Both the position numbers and the translations under genes were made by a program. The notes under the pieces were generated by a model, which was not told the DNA's origin, ran no database searches, and worked only from the letters and a program-made list of their open reading frames with translations. Of a stretch of DNA of 64,000 nucleotides, positions 1-9,413 are shown piece after piece (positions within the stretch are counted from its first letter, which is position 1; every line of letters starts with the position of its first letter). The DNA comes from Cladochytrium replicatum (taxonomy: Eukaryota > Chytridiomycota > Chytridiomycetes > Cladochytriales > Cladochytriaceae): the NCBI GenBank assembly GCA_025526935.1, contig JAHLKD010000090.1, positions 1 through 64,000 of the forward strand, in the 5' to 3' direction.

Positions 1-305
1 TATTGATGGAGGAAGAATAGAAGTCAATAGTTAATGATGAACAATGAACAATTAACATAGGAAGATGAACAATTCATAGATTACAATAGACGATTGAAAT
101 CGTACAAAATAATGATGGGCAATTGTGCAAGAACATTAAGGAGTATACGATAGAGGAGGAAGAATAGAAGTCAATAGTTAATGTTGATGGAGGAAGAATA
201 GAAGTCAATAGTTAATGATGAACAATGAACAATAAATAAAGGAACGTGAACAATTCATAGATTGCAATAGACAATTGAAATGTCACAAAATAATCAATGG
301 CAATT
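1..305. repeat. AT-rich interspersed direct repeat, two copies plus a fragment
   Basis: A block beginning GATGGAGGAAGAATAGAAG runs from about 4 to 125 and recurs with small differences from about 184 to 305. A third partial copy starts near 152. Both long copies continue through the same AACAATGAACAAT and CAATTCATAGATT segments. No coding sequence is visible here; the short frame at 280-498 has no recognisable features. Confidence 0.7.
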
Positions 306-460
306 AGGGCCAATTTTTTTGTTAACAATATTTATTTTGAACATACTATGCATAACAAAACACAAAACCAAATGGCCTCACAAGATGGTGATGGACCAGT
401 TCACTGAAGTGTGCGACTTATATACCGAAATAGATACAAGAAACCTAAAAGTTTTGATCA

Positions 461-532
461 GCTCTATCAGCTCAATTGGTTATGGCGCAGCGCTGTAAGC
501 AAAAGGACGCAGGTTCGAACCCCTGATAGAGC
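461..532 (+). tRNA. tRNA-Tyr(GTA)-like sequence, probably a pseudogene or tRNA-derived repeat
   Basis: Acceptor halves GCTCTAT (461-467) and ATAGAGC (526-532) pair perfectly over 7 bp and enclose 72 nt. The B-box GGTTCGAACCC is present, an A-box-like GCTCAATTGG lies in the D arm, and the anticodon loop reads CTGTAAG, giving anticodon GTA (Tyr). The anticodon stem (488-492 with 500-504) has only one good pair. The T stem fits only if the loop is one base longer than normal. Eukaryotic nuclear tRNA-Tyr genes usually carry an intron after the anticodon, and none is seen. Polymerase III promoter elements survive, so this could also be the head of a SINE. Confidence 0.45.
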
Positions 533-580
533 GATTAACTGCGATTAGAAATTGACCGCAATTAGTCATGTGGCGGTTGT

Positions 581-766
581 CGAGGTACGGACCTCGCAAA
601 TGCACGTGACCCTCAAAGTGGAATCGTTGTGCATCTGTTTCAGCTTGCCAATCTTGGCACTCCAATAGCGGTGCACATCCTCTATTAGCGTTGTAAGGAG
701 TGCCAGAGGCGGACGGGTACGGTTGAGCCGGAAACCAACTCCAAAGTTTGCGAGGTACGGACCTCG
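581..766. repeat. Pair of identical 16-nt hairpins 170 bp apart
   Basis: CGAGGTACGGACCTCG occurs at 581-596 and again, identical, at 751-766. Each copy can form a 6-bp stem (CGAGGT with ACCTCG) around the loop ACGG. The DNA between them has no convincing reading frame. The block starts 49 bp after the tRNA-like sequence and may belong to the same degenerate repeat unit. Confidence 0.6.
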
Positions 767-1560
767 AAAAAGCCAAGCCACATGGCTCAGTGACGGGTTG
801 GAACACATACGGGTGCAACAGCAAGGACAGAAGAACAGCTACTCCACATTGAAACTGCCGTGTTTCCTCTACATTCACCCGAACCCAAATCAACTTCTAC
901 ACTGTGCAGATGCAATCCATGTCAGACCCTATCCATCTTCCTCGGACATTGCGCCGTCTGAGTTGACTGAGTCTGAATTGGTTCGCGGTTCAGGCTAAAT
1001 TGGTCCGTCTTTTAGCTGACCCTGGGAACTTCCGTGCCTTTACTTGAAAAAGATTGCCTACTTCGTGCCACATCCACCCATTGTCATGCAGCATACGCGA
1101 TGAAGTCCCTTCTCTTCCTATATCTACAAAATACGGAAAAGTTTACAGAGCTTGCTCGAATTTGCCGTGGTCTTTCAGCTTGAAGAAGATGTTACTCTGC
1201 TGTCCGAAACTTTCTCAGATCATGGATGCCACTTTCTGGACTTCGCTGTTTGGAAATACCCTCGAGAAGCTGTGGTATGGACACGGAGAGGGAGGTGGGA
1301 TCCACTATCTATAGCAGGAAGACCCTGTGGTCTGGCCTTGCCTCTGGTTTCCTGACAAGGATATCTCCCGTTGTGGCTGAGAAGCTTGTTATCGCGGTGA
1401 AAGGTTGGTGGAGATTTTGGACAATCAAATACAAAGAATCAGTTCTCTACTCCAGCAGCATGCTCCAGCCCACGAAATCAAAGGAGTCTCGCCCCTACAG
1501 CATCGCTGGGCCCATGAAATGAAAAGACTTAGTGAAAAAACCAGCTACAAGAGAGATTGA
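767..1560. other. No confident gene
   Basis: Three overlapping plus-strand frames (about 1054-1522) contain short protein-like stretches, for example LLSETFSDHG near 1195, but the frame changes repeatedly and no family is recognisable. This is either a badly decayed gene or noncoding DNA. Confidence 0.4.
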
Positions 1561-2026
1561 GGTAGCATGAATTACAGTTGAAGCCGAATAAATTGCATCT
1601 GGAAGGTCCGTCCATGGTTAATAAAAATGGGTTGGACGGTCCGTCCGCGCCTAATAAAAACGCGTTGGACGGTCCGTCCGTGGCTAATAAATTCGAGGTG
1701 GACGGTCCGTCCGCATTTAATAAATCCGCGTCGGACGGTCCGTCTGAATGTTATTAACATTCCGGCTTGGAATAACTGTTAGGTAGCATGAATTACAGTT
1801 GAAGCAGAATAAATTGCATCTGGAAGGTCCGTCCCAGGCTAATAAAAACAGGTTGGACGTTCTGTCTGCGCCCTAATAAAAACGCGTCAGACGGTCTGTC
1901 CGTGGCTAATACATGCGTGTTGGACAGTCTGTCCGTGGCTAATACATTCGTGTTGGACAGTCCGTCCACATTTAATGAATTCGCGTTGGACAGTCCGTCC
2001 AAATGTTATTAACATTCTGGCTTGAA
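1561..2026. repeat. Two copies of a block built from 33-bp hairpin repeats
   Basis: A block starting GGTAGCATGAATTACAGTTG and ending near ATTAACATTC occurs at 1561-1772 and at 1782-2026. Inside each is a tandem array of period 33 bp. In the first copy every unit carries the interrupted palindrome GGACGGTCCGTCC (1634, 1667 and 1700; a one-base variant at 1733). In the second copy the same positions read GGACAGTCTGTCC (1922) or GGACAGTCCGTCC (1955, 1988). Spacers are A/T-rich (CTAATAAA). Frames crossing the block simply translate the repeats. Confidence 0.85.
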
Positions 2027-2895
2027 ATGGTTGAAATCGTGCGCCAATCATGCCGGCAGCAAGAACGGGAACTGCAACTCTTCCTCATTCTCTCCAGTTA
2101 CAATGTTATGTAGCACATACAATTTGATTCATTGTTGCGTGGTTTAGAATATGCATAGGCCACCTGTAGGGACCATTGAGCACCGAAACCAAATCCTGTT
2201 GACGGACGCAAAGACAGAATGTCCTGAACAACAGCATGGCCGTGCTCCTGGATTGATTTTCTACATGACCTCTAATTGTCTTAGTCCATACAGAGCAAGT
2301 TGTGTTAGTTTTGTCTTTTCATGATCTTTTGCGTCAGTGTTTCGCAACACACTCAGTGCCAACCTACGTTCGCACCACCCTGATCTTGGGGTGGATCATG
2401 ATTAGTGGATGTTTGGCTTCTCCATTCTTCGATTAATTTGATTTTGGTAATTTTTAACTGTTCTTTGCTCAATACGTGCAACTGCATGGAAATACCACTT
2501 AAAAGAAAGGATGGCTCCTTTTGCCCACTAAAGGCATTCCCGCGCACTACCTCAATAGAGAATCGCAGAGAGCGACATCAAATTGGTTCTCACCACGAAA
2601 GGCCAACATCAGGTGTATCGATCCGCTTTTGAACGTTACACTATGCGTTGCGCAACTGCCATGGAAAAGGTGACAGAGATAAGAGTGATAAGATGAAAAG
2701 TGGCCATATGGCAAAAAGAGGCACTTTATCGCCCACTCTTCGGATGTTTGTTGGGACTGATATTTGCTCTGCGACCACGTTTTCTGTAACATATTTGAAA
2801 GTAAAGAATGTTGCATGATCGAAGTAGCCAAACACAACTTGAAACAAAAACTGATCATACTGCAGTAACGCAAGAAATTCCATCTTCAGATCCAA
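2027..2895. other. No confident gene
   Basis: Short frames on both strands overlap one another without recognisable motifs or introns. The last few hundred bases lie downstream of the minus-strand GFA gene and could hold its 3' untranslated region. Confidence 0.4.
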
Positions 2896-3369
2896 TTATC
2901 GCTCGCGCGGAGAATACCCTTCAAACTTTGCCAGGCCATCATCTTGATCCGCCACTCGCGTTCCGTAAAAGATGTGGTGCTGAGGTTTGAAAAGGTCGGC
3001 AAGTTGCTTGATCTTGCCTTTTTCGTCCCTCTCCAATACAGCGCTAGGAAAATCCACAAAGTTGGAATCGGGCTCAAGCGACTCGCTATAAACGGCCGTT
3101 CCGCAAGACCCGCATCGGTGCCGCACCAGGTTTTCGGAGGTCTTGTACGAAATCAGGAGATCGCGCGGCGTGAGGAGCTGAAACACTTCTGGGTTGACTC
3201 CAATGAGGTGCGTGAACGGTGCGCTGTGAAAGCGTTGGCAAATGGTGCAATGGCAGTAGCACGAGAAGTATAGATCCGAATCACTGGAACCGTGGACAGA
3301 GAATCGAGTTGCACCGCAGAGGCAGGTGCCTTGGGCTCGAAATGCAAGCGGGACACTGGTTGCACCCAT
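2896..3369 (-). CDS. GFA/CENP-V-like zinc protein (glutathione-dependent formaldehyde-activating family)
   Basis: An intact single-exon frame of 157 residues begins at the ATG at 3369. The frame continues 15 nt upstream but only from a TTG. It carries the spaced cysteines of the GFA fold: CLCGATRF near residue 16, CYCHCTICQR near 38, and HRCGSCGTAVY near 84, with the typical FDL-like SPxF region replaced by HSAPF. Members bind zinc and resemble bacterial Gfa and mammalian CENP-V. Most fungal members have no tested reaction, so 'formaldehyde-activating' is a family label rather than a shown activity. Length is typical of the family. It lies upstream of the broken GH45 gene on the same strand with no sign of a functional link. 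Confidence 0.85.
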   Translation of the reverse strand: MGATSVPLAFRAQGTCLCGATRFSVHGSSDSDLYFSCYCHCTICQRFHSAPFTHLIGVNPEVFQLLTPRDLLISYKTSENLVRHRCGSCGTAVYSESLEPDSNFVDFPSAVLERDEKGKIKQLADLFKPQHHIFYGTRVADQDDGLAKFEGYSPRER

Positions 3370-3499
3370 TGATGCAAAGATCAAGGTTTGTGACGCAGCG
3401 CAGCCGCCGCACCCAAATTAACCAAATGGTGATATTTATGTAGTTGAAATATGAAGGACCCCATGATAAAAATATTCGCAATAATACGCACCGAAAAAC

Positions 3500-4799
3500 T
3501 CACCATTCAAACCGCCACCGACACCCGGTCTGCAGCACGGGCGGCAGGTTGTTGCAGTCCTCCACCTTGCTGACACCGCCGTACCGCGCACATGTGCTCG
3601 CGTCGACACCAAACTGTTTCGAACATCCGTCGAAGATCCCAAGGCCGCCTCCAGGCATCTGCAAGTCAAAGTGGTTGTCAGAGAGGTCCAAGCCTGTGTT
3701 GACGTGCTGCACAACCATCTGTTTTGCTCTGGCTGCGGTGTTGGTGAAGGTGATCAGGTGGCAGTTGCAACAGGTGTTTGGCCAGAACACATTGAAGCGA
3801 ACGAGATCTTTGCATTTTAATATTTAGAACAACAAGCAGAGCACGGATTTTTTTACCTCAGTACACCCGCCAGTCACTCCGACTGCTGCAAAGCCGGACG
3901 ACAGCTGGTCGTTGATGATCACTGGCTGCATCAGCGGGTTCATGTATGCGCGCCATCACCATCGATGAACTTGAAGTTCCCCGTGTTTTCGCAGCCATTT
4001 TTGACAAGGTTGACTTGGTCGTTGTTGATCACAGTACCAACCCGAAGACAATGCAATCACAGAGTTGTTGACCTTGTTTGTATAGTACCCAGAATTTTCG
4101 TCCCACGAGCACGAAGGGCTTGCAGCAGTCCCAAAACCACGAGCTCCTCAGCGAGTTCGGGGTGCGGAACAAGTGGTGCGGGAGTGGCTGGACGAAAGCG
4201 GAAACATGTAAGTTAACAAGTGAGCCTAGGGAAGTTGATGCACCAGTACCCGGAATGGAAATCTTTGTGGTCTTTGAGTACACCTCAGCCGGGATCGTGT
4301 TTGCTTCACCAAGCAAATTGGTCGGCGCGCACTGGGAGTAGTTGGGGTTAACAGATTGCACGTAGAACGTTTTCCACAGCACGATCCGACAGTGTACTGA
4401 GCATAGTCTGCCGTCGCGCAGGTCGTCGAGGGCGTGATCGCCTTGCCGCTGGTGGTGATCGTCAAACCGGAGTGAGACCACGAGAAAGTTTGAGTGCCGG
4501 TAGTGCTCCTGGTAGTCGAAGCGGTAGTGGCAGGCACAGCAGAAGTCCTTGTCGAGGTCCCGGCTGGTGCTGGAGTGCACTACAACCACCATATTAAGTA
4601 TGCATCGTGGATCATCCTGCAAGGCAATTCAACAAACGTGGGCGTAGTATGCATTCTGTGCTGAGCAAACGAAACGTCCTCCACAGCACGTCAGTCCTGT
4701 CCATCCCTGACCACCGCACTGTCCATAGGCAGTTTGACATTGCGCTGAGACGAAGTTCGAAAGCTGGAGGAAGACGAGCACAACAGCAACCCCAAGCAT
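3500..4799 (-). pseudogene. CBM1-GH45 endoglucanase, reading frame broken by single-base indels
   Basis: From an ATG at 4799 the frame encodes a signal-peptide-like stretch (MLGVAVVLVFLQLSNFVSA) and a good fungal cellulose-binding module (AYGQCGGQGWTGLTCCGG, then NAYYA). A 63-nt intron closes the module, and a Ser/Thr/Pro linker follows with a second CBM1-like end (NPNYSQCAP). The family 45 catalytic region is then recognisable: FWDCCKP near 4130, SSGFAAVGVTGG near 3890, and NTGLDLSDNHFDLQMPGGG to GCRWRFEW near 3690-3505. GH45 enzymes hydrolyse cellulose outside the cell. The catalytic region changes frame near 4113, 4045 and 3955, and the second CBM1-like part near 4375. No intron with plausible ends explains these. 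Because neighbouring long genes have no indels, I call it a pseudogene, but sequence error is possible. The last exon may extend below 3500. Confidence 0.7.
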
Positions 4800-5659
4800 T
4801 ATGGAGCAGGGCTATCGCAGTGCCGAAGATGACGTACACCGCAAGTGTTGAGATGAGATGAGCATGGTGGACAATGAGCACAATGTAGATTGCACGGTCA
4901 GCCGATGGTCCATTTGCGCTGCTGCTGCTGGTGAATCCCTCTTTCCGCTGCCTGAGATGTCGAACCAGCGAGAGCGAGAAAACACCAATTCCAGTGACAA
5001 GGATCTGCCCGCGATCTGAGGTGAGCCATTTTACAGATTGAGGGAGAATAGTGACTCACCACAATGCAAGGAATGGCTGTCGCGATCAAGACCGCCAGCG
5101 GCAAGTATGTCGGGCGAGTCTTGTTGGGGCCAGATAGTGCCACTCTGGTTGGTTCCCACATGAGGATGACGTGATGTGTTAAATTAGCAGCGCTGGCGAC
5201 GATGGCGAGCCCCAGGATCGTCCATTTGATCTTCTTGTTTGTAAGAATGATCAAGAAACGCTCGACGGCACAGCAAGTGACGATACCCATGACCACACCA
5301 CTAGTAGTGAAAGCAGACTTAAAAATTCGGTGGTAAGAAACAAAAATCAGTCGCTGGTTGGGTTCTCTACGCACCATGTAAAACCACGCTTCGGTGAGCA
5401 GAACGGAATGGAGAAACGATGACGCTACGAGTGCGTTCCCGAGCAAAGTTAAACGCAGCTGCTACGGCAAGAAACCAGGCGCGGATCCCCCTTCGGTTCA
5501 GAGAGGAGCCGAAGAGCGACTCTCTCTGACGGTACAGCAAGACCAAGGTCCACAAGAAAACGGTGCTGGCGGTGAGACATCCCGCAGACTTGCATCGATG
5601 TCGGTGAGTTTGGCAGTGAGTGCCGCTACTTGTTGCTGTAGCTGTGCAGGGTTCGACAT
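4800..5659 (-). pseudogene. Multipass membrane protein, frame broken near its N-terminus
   Basis: From an ATG at 5659 the protein starts with a Gln/Ala/Leu-rich, coiled-coil-like segment (MSNPAQLQQQVAALTAK). It then changes frame near 5570 and again near 5450, where a run of three T would need to be two. After that it is open through at least five hydrophobic helices, including RAWFLAVAAA, SGVVMGIVTCCAV, IKWTILGLAIVASAANL and LPLAVLIATAIPCIV. Two introns join well: donor GTGCGT near 5375 to a TTTAAG acceptor, and GTGAGT near 5060 to a GGGCAG acceptor. The final hydrophobic stretch runs close to the cellulase start at 4799, so its end is uncertain. A serpentine receptor is possible, but I recognise no family. 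Confidence 0.4.
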
Positions 5660-6446
5660 TGGAGATTTTCTCCTTTGCTTCCGATCTGGATGATCTGGTG
5701 TGTGTGCAAACTATATTTAATACTGTTTCGTGGCATATGAATTTATAAGAGAATTTTTGTCGAACGTGCACAACAAAGTTAAACAACAATCCATCGCAGC
5801 CCTCACCAAAGTTTGCGAAGTATGCGCGGCGTCAACGGTCGAGGAGCAGGAATGAAATCCAATAAAATTGTGCCGGAATTGCAAACGCGGCGATGCTCGC
5901 TTGATGATCAGTCGTGTACTGGAGTGGGAAGGGCATGTGCTAGGTAGGGGATGCCAAAAAATCAGGTCTGTCCGCAAGTCCGAGTCGGGAATGATTCCTT
6001 GATGACAGTTCAAACATCATTTGCACATGTATCCAACGGGTACGTATCCATCAAAACGGACACTACGGATCCACTTTTGGCCATATTGCTGTTTTCAGCC
6101 AAATACAGCGGCTCATCCTTTGTCCAGCACTTGTTTGGTCATTTCACGAAGCTTTGCAGCCTGTTTCACTGGCCGTGCTTTGCATTTTGCGGTGAGGGGA
6201 AGTGAACTGGATGTGACAGGATCACGACTGCCTCCCTTGGTTTGTTCAGAGTCGCTTCACTGAAACTGATTTGAACTTATCATGCATAAACATCAACCAT
6301 TTGAAACAGACTTTTGAAGTGATATTAAAACCAAAAGTAACTAACAATGAAATCACAATATGCGTAATGATGCTGAGTCAAATCTTGCGGCTGATCAATC
6401 AGCAGTTCGCTCATGTCCCACCATTCCAGAACGTCTCTACGCTTCT
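5660..6446. other. No confident gene
   Basis: Only short overlapping frames are present (for example 5951-6263 in two plus frames). No motif, intron structure or RNA gene is evident. Confidence 0.4.
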
Positions 6447-7610
6447 TTATTTCTGCCCAGATATGGATCTTTCGCTCCACTTCAGTTCAAGCACACTCTG
6501 TCTCCACCACTCCAACACCTCTGAGTATCCCTTTGCGCTCGCACCGTCCATAGCGATGATTGTCAATTTCAGCTCCAGTCCGCTGGATTGCCACCAGTTC
6601 AAGGCTATAATGTTGTTATTGATGTTTGCTCTGTCTAGCCCACTTATGGTGAACTTGGTCTGACGCCCGCTGTTCTTCCACCATTCGAGTACGTTCAAGT
6701 TGCACAATTTGATTGCTTCATCCATAGCCTTCTTGGTCCACTTCAATTCAAGCCCGCTGCTTGCCCACCATTCGAGGACGTCCACATGGCCATTCGTACT
6801 GGCAGAATCGATCGCGTTCGCTGTATACCTCATCTCCAGCCCGATGGCCTTCCACCAGTCCAAAATAGTCAAGTTGGATTGCTCGCTCGCGAAATCGATC
6901 AGGTCGTTGGTGTACTTGAGCTCCAGACCGCTGGACTTCCACCAGTCGAGAGTGTCAAGTTGGCATCGGCGACTTGCTTCCGTCAATGCTTCAGTAGTCC
7001 AACTCAATTCAAGACCACTTTGCTTCCACCATTCCAGAACATCGACCTTGCACTCAAGTTCGGGTGATGCCCACACCTCATGTCCCTCTTCGCTCCACAT
7101 CACCGTTAGACCTTCGTAGTGTATTTGCGGAATGACATCGCACTTTCACTCCACAACAAACGAAGCTCTGATGATTTCCACCAGTCCAGCAATTCCACCA
7201 GTCCAGCAATTCCACATGTCCAGTCATGCTCGCGTGGTCCATCGCAAAACTGGTGTAGATCATTCTGAGTCCACTCAATTTGTACCTCCGTTCGACCATT
7301 TGCACTCGCAAGGTCGATGGCGCGGTCGGTCCAGTACAGATCGAGCGCACTCATCTTCCACCATGGAAACTCGCCACATTCATAGCCTCTTTGGTGTACC
7401 GGAGTTCCAGGCCGCTGGATTTCCACCACTCAAGGACCTCGACGTGTTTGTTCCGACTTGCTTTATCGATGCCGCAAGCAGTGTACCCCAACGCAAGACC
7501 GTGGAGGTCCCTGCTTTTGAGGAAGCATTGCAGGTTGAACAGCTGACCGTGCTCGCTGGCAGAGTCCATCGTATCGATGAGGTGCACCATGGCAACCTGC
7601 ACGGCTCTGC
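6447..7610 (-). pseudogene. Decayed LEWWK-repeat (ankyrin-like) gene
   Basis: Reading leftward, about ten ankyrin-like units of roughly 34-35 residues follow the pattern AMDxASxNGHVDVLEWWKSSGL, with a long open stretch from 7103 to 6447. Upstream, around 7110-7400, repeats are truncated (the NGHVDVLE half is missing before WWKMS near 7360). A short tandem duplication of GAATTGCTGGACTGGTG lies near 7180-7205, and frame changes three times. No F-box start was found, unlike the intact relative at 51928. It is one of five loci of this family in the window. In intact relatives the repeats presumably form a binding surface; here function is probably lost. Confidence 0.7.
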
Positions 7611-7869
7611 GCTTGAGCTGTACCGCGATTCCGAAGGCTTGTTTTGGGCTTTGGGCGAACTTTCCGAGCTCCGGGTGTTTCTAAGGGTGCAAACATCATG
7701 TTTGTCGTGTGTGGCTGGAGTAGACCAATACTCACATCTCACTAACCCAAATTTTTGCAACATCATCTTTATTGTTTCTACACAATTTTGGCGTGAAAAA
7801 GAACAGCTCGTGGAGAAGCCTCACAAATATTGAAAGCACGCACGAAAACATTACAGGAGCAAGGCCTTG

Positions 7870-8883
7870 CTACTTAGGTGCGGAGACTCTTATCACGATT
7901 GACCCAACACCAGTTCCGCTCGACCACTGCCGGTGAGCTTCCTGAATATCTTCAAGATCCCAGACCTTCTTGATTGGAACCGTAATCCGTCCCTCCGCCA
8001 ACAGCTCGAAGAGCTTGTTCAAGTTTGGTACAAAGGTAGGATGGTCGCGTGTGATGAAGTAAAACGTGGTTCTTTTGCGTGAGAAAGGATTGATTCCTCT
8101 CGCCAGCAGCTTGGTGATCGAACCAACGACCGATCTGGGCTTTGCCGTTTCATTCAGCAATTGTAGATTGGCACCATATGCGACGAGGATACCGTCCTCG
8201 GCGAGGATCGAGAAGGACTCATCAAAGCTTTCGAATCCCAGTGCATCAAAGACTGCATGAACTCCACCCAAGTCGTTCATTGCCTTGATCCAGTTTTTGT
8301 CGGTGTACACGAACGGAATCCCACCTTGATCACGGATGGCTGCGTGATTCCGCTCAGACGCAGTGCCGTAAACTTCGGCGCCTTGCAGTTGGCAGAGCTT
8401 CATGAGTGCGTAACCCACTGCGCCGCTCACGCCGTGGACGAAGACCCGTTGGCCCTTGGCGACCTTGGCCGATTGCACGACCATAGCGTACGCCGTGTTC
8501 CAGTCCAACACGAGGGCGGTCACCTGCTGGAGGTCGAGGCCGTCGGGAACTTTGACGAGATACTTCTCCGGCAGGTTGACGAGCTCGGCCTGCGCATCGT
8601 ACACTGTGAGGGATGCCACGATGTCTCCCGGCTTGAACTTGAAGGATTCGGGGCCGTTCGCCTTGACTGTGCCGACAAGGGAGTACCCCGGTGTGAATGG
8701 TGCCTTTTTAACCATTGGATAGACGCCTGTCCGCATCTCGATGTCTCCACCAGAGAACCCCGAGTAGACGGTGGAGATCTGTACATGTTTGGCTGGCGGG
8801 GCATCGATGTTTGCCTCGACGACGTTCACCTTCGAGACGTCGCCAAACTCGGCAACAACTACTTTGCGGATAGTTGCAGACAT
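7870..8883 (-). CDS. Zinc-independent medium-chain dehydrogenase/reductase (quinone-oxidoreductase-like)
   Basis: An intact single-exon gene of 337 residues starts at the ATG at 8883. The N-terminal GroES-like fold is visible (TPGYSLVGTV near residue 64, then FKPGDIV). A Rossmann nucleotide-binding domain follows (VFVHGVSGAVGYALMKL near residue 145, then AEVYGTAS), and the end is typical of the family (GRITVPIKKVWDLEDIQEAH). The cysteine cluster that binds structural zinc in classical alcohol dehydrogenases is absent. This points to the quinone oxidoreductase / enoyl-reductase side of the family using NADPH, with unknown substrate. It is the only clearly undamaged gene between 3.4 and 9 kb. 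Confidence 0.9.
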   Translation of the reverse strand: MSATIRKVVVAEFGDVSKVNVVEANIDAPPAKHVQISTVYSGFSGGDIEMRTGVYPMVKKAPFTPGYSLVGTVKANGPESFKFKPGDIVASLTVYDAQAELVNLPEKYLVKVPDGLDLQQVTALVLDWNTAYAMVVQSAKVAKGQRVFVHGVSGAVGYALMKLCQLQGAEVYGTASERNHAAIRDQGGIPFVYTDKNWIKAMNDLGGVHAVFDALGFESFDESFSILAEDGILVAYGANLQLLNETAKPRSVVGSITKLLARGINPFSRKRTTFYFITRDHPTFVPNLNKLFELLAEGRITVPIKKVWDLEDIQEAHRQWSSGTGVGSIVIRVSAPK

Positions 8884-9413
8884 TGCAGATCAGAATGTGA
8901 CTGTTAGGCGGATGTTTGGATCTCAAGAGGGAGAGGCTTTCAACTTATGTGGATGCTGTGCCTTGTCCTCATGTCCGCTTTGAAATCTCACCACATGAGC
9001 TTTGAAATCCCATCCAATCAACTTTGAAAAATGGTGACGTGTTTGGGTTGCTGTGTTTTGTCAACTGGAAAAATTTGCATGAGCCGAACATTGTTAACAT
9101 ATCTTCATTGAAGTGTAACTCTAATTTAAGGTATTTAGATCTGCTGATTCTTGAACGCAGTGCAAAATGAGTGCACCTTCAGAACCATAACATAAGACAA
9201 ACCTCGATCTGGTGTGGCTCAATGATGGCACGAAGGTCAGCCCAAATGTCCACAGTCCATCTACTGGCACCAAACAATCTCAAAAACGCATCGTTCTACC
9301 ATCATGATGGGCAAGGGCACGCGTGGCAAGACCTCTTGATGGTTTGTGCAACCAGTAATATTGTTCCACTTGTATTTTTTTTGATGCTGTTTTTTTTGAA
9401 CGTTCTCGTGTGC
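8884..9413. other. Intergenic region between divergent genes
   Basis: This separates the minus-strand MDR gene from the plus-strand DNAAF5 gene and should hold both promoters and perhaps the first DNAAF5 exon. TATTTAGAT lies near 9132, and a pyrimidine-rich tract ends in GTGCAG at 9408-9413, directly before the first recognisable DNAAF5 exon. No other gene is seen. Confidence 0.4.

Noticed and set aside
1572-2002. Minus-strand frames through the 33-bp repeats (GRTVQ repeats)
   Set aside because: A period of 33 is a multiple of 3, so any frame looks open; no start or stop logic and no conservation argument.
1561-2026. CRISPR array
   Set aside because: Units are contiguous with near-identical A/T-rich spacers rather than unique spacers, in a eukaryotic context with no cas genes.
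7132-7833. Plus-strand 233-codon frame
   Set aside because: Antisense to the decayed LEWWK repeats; no features of its own.
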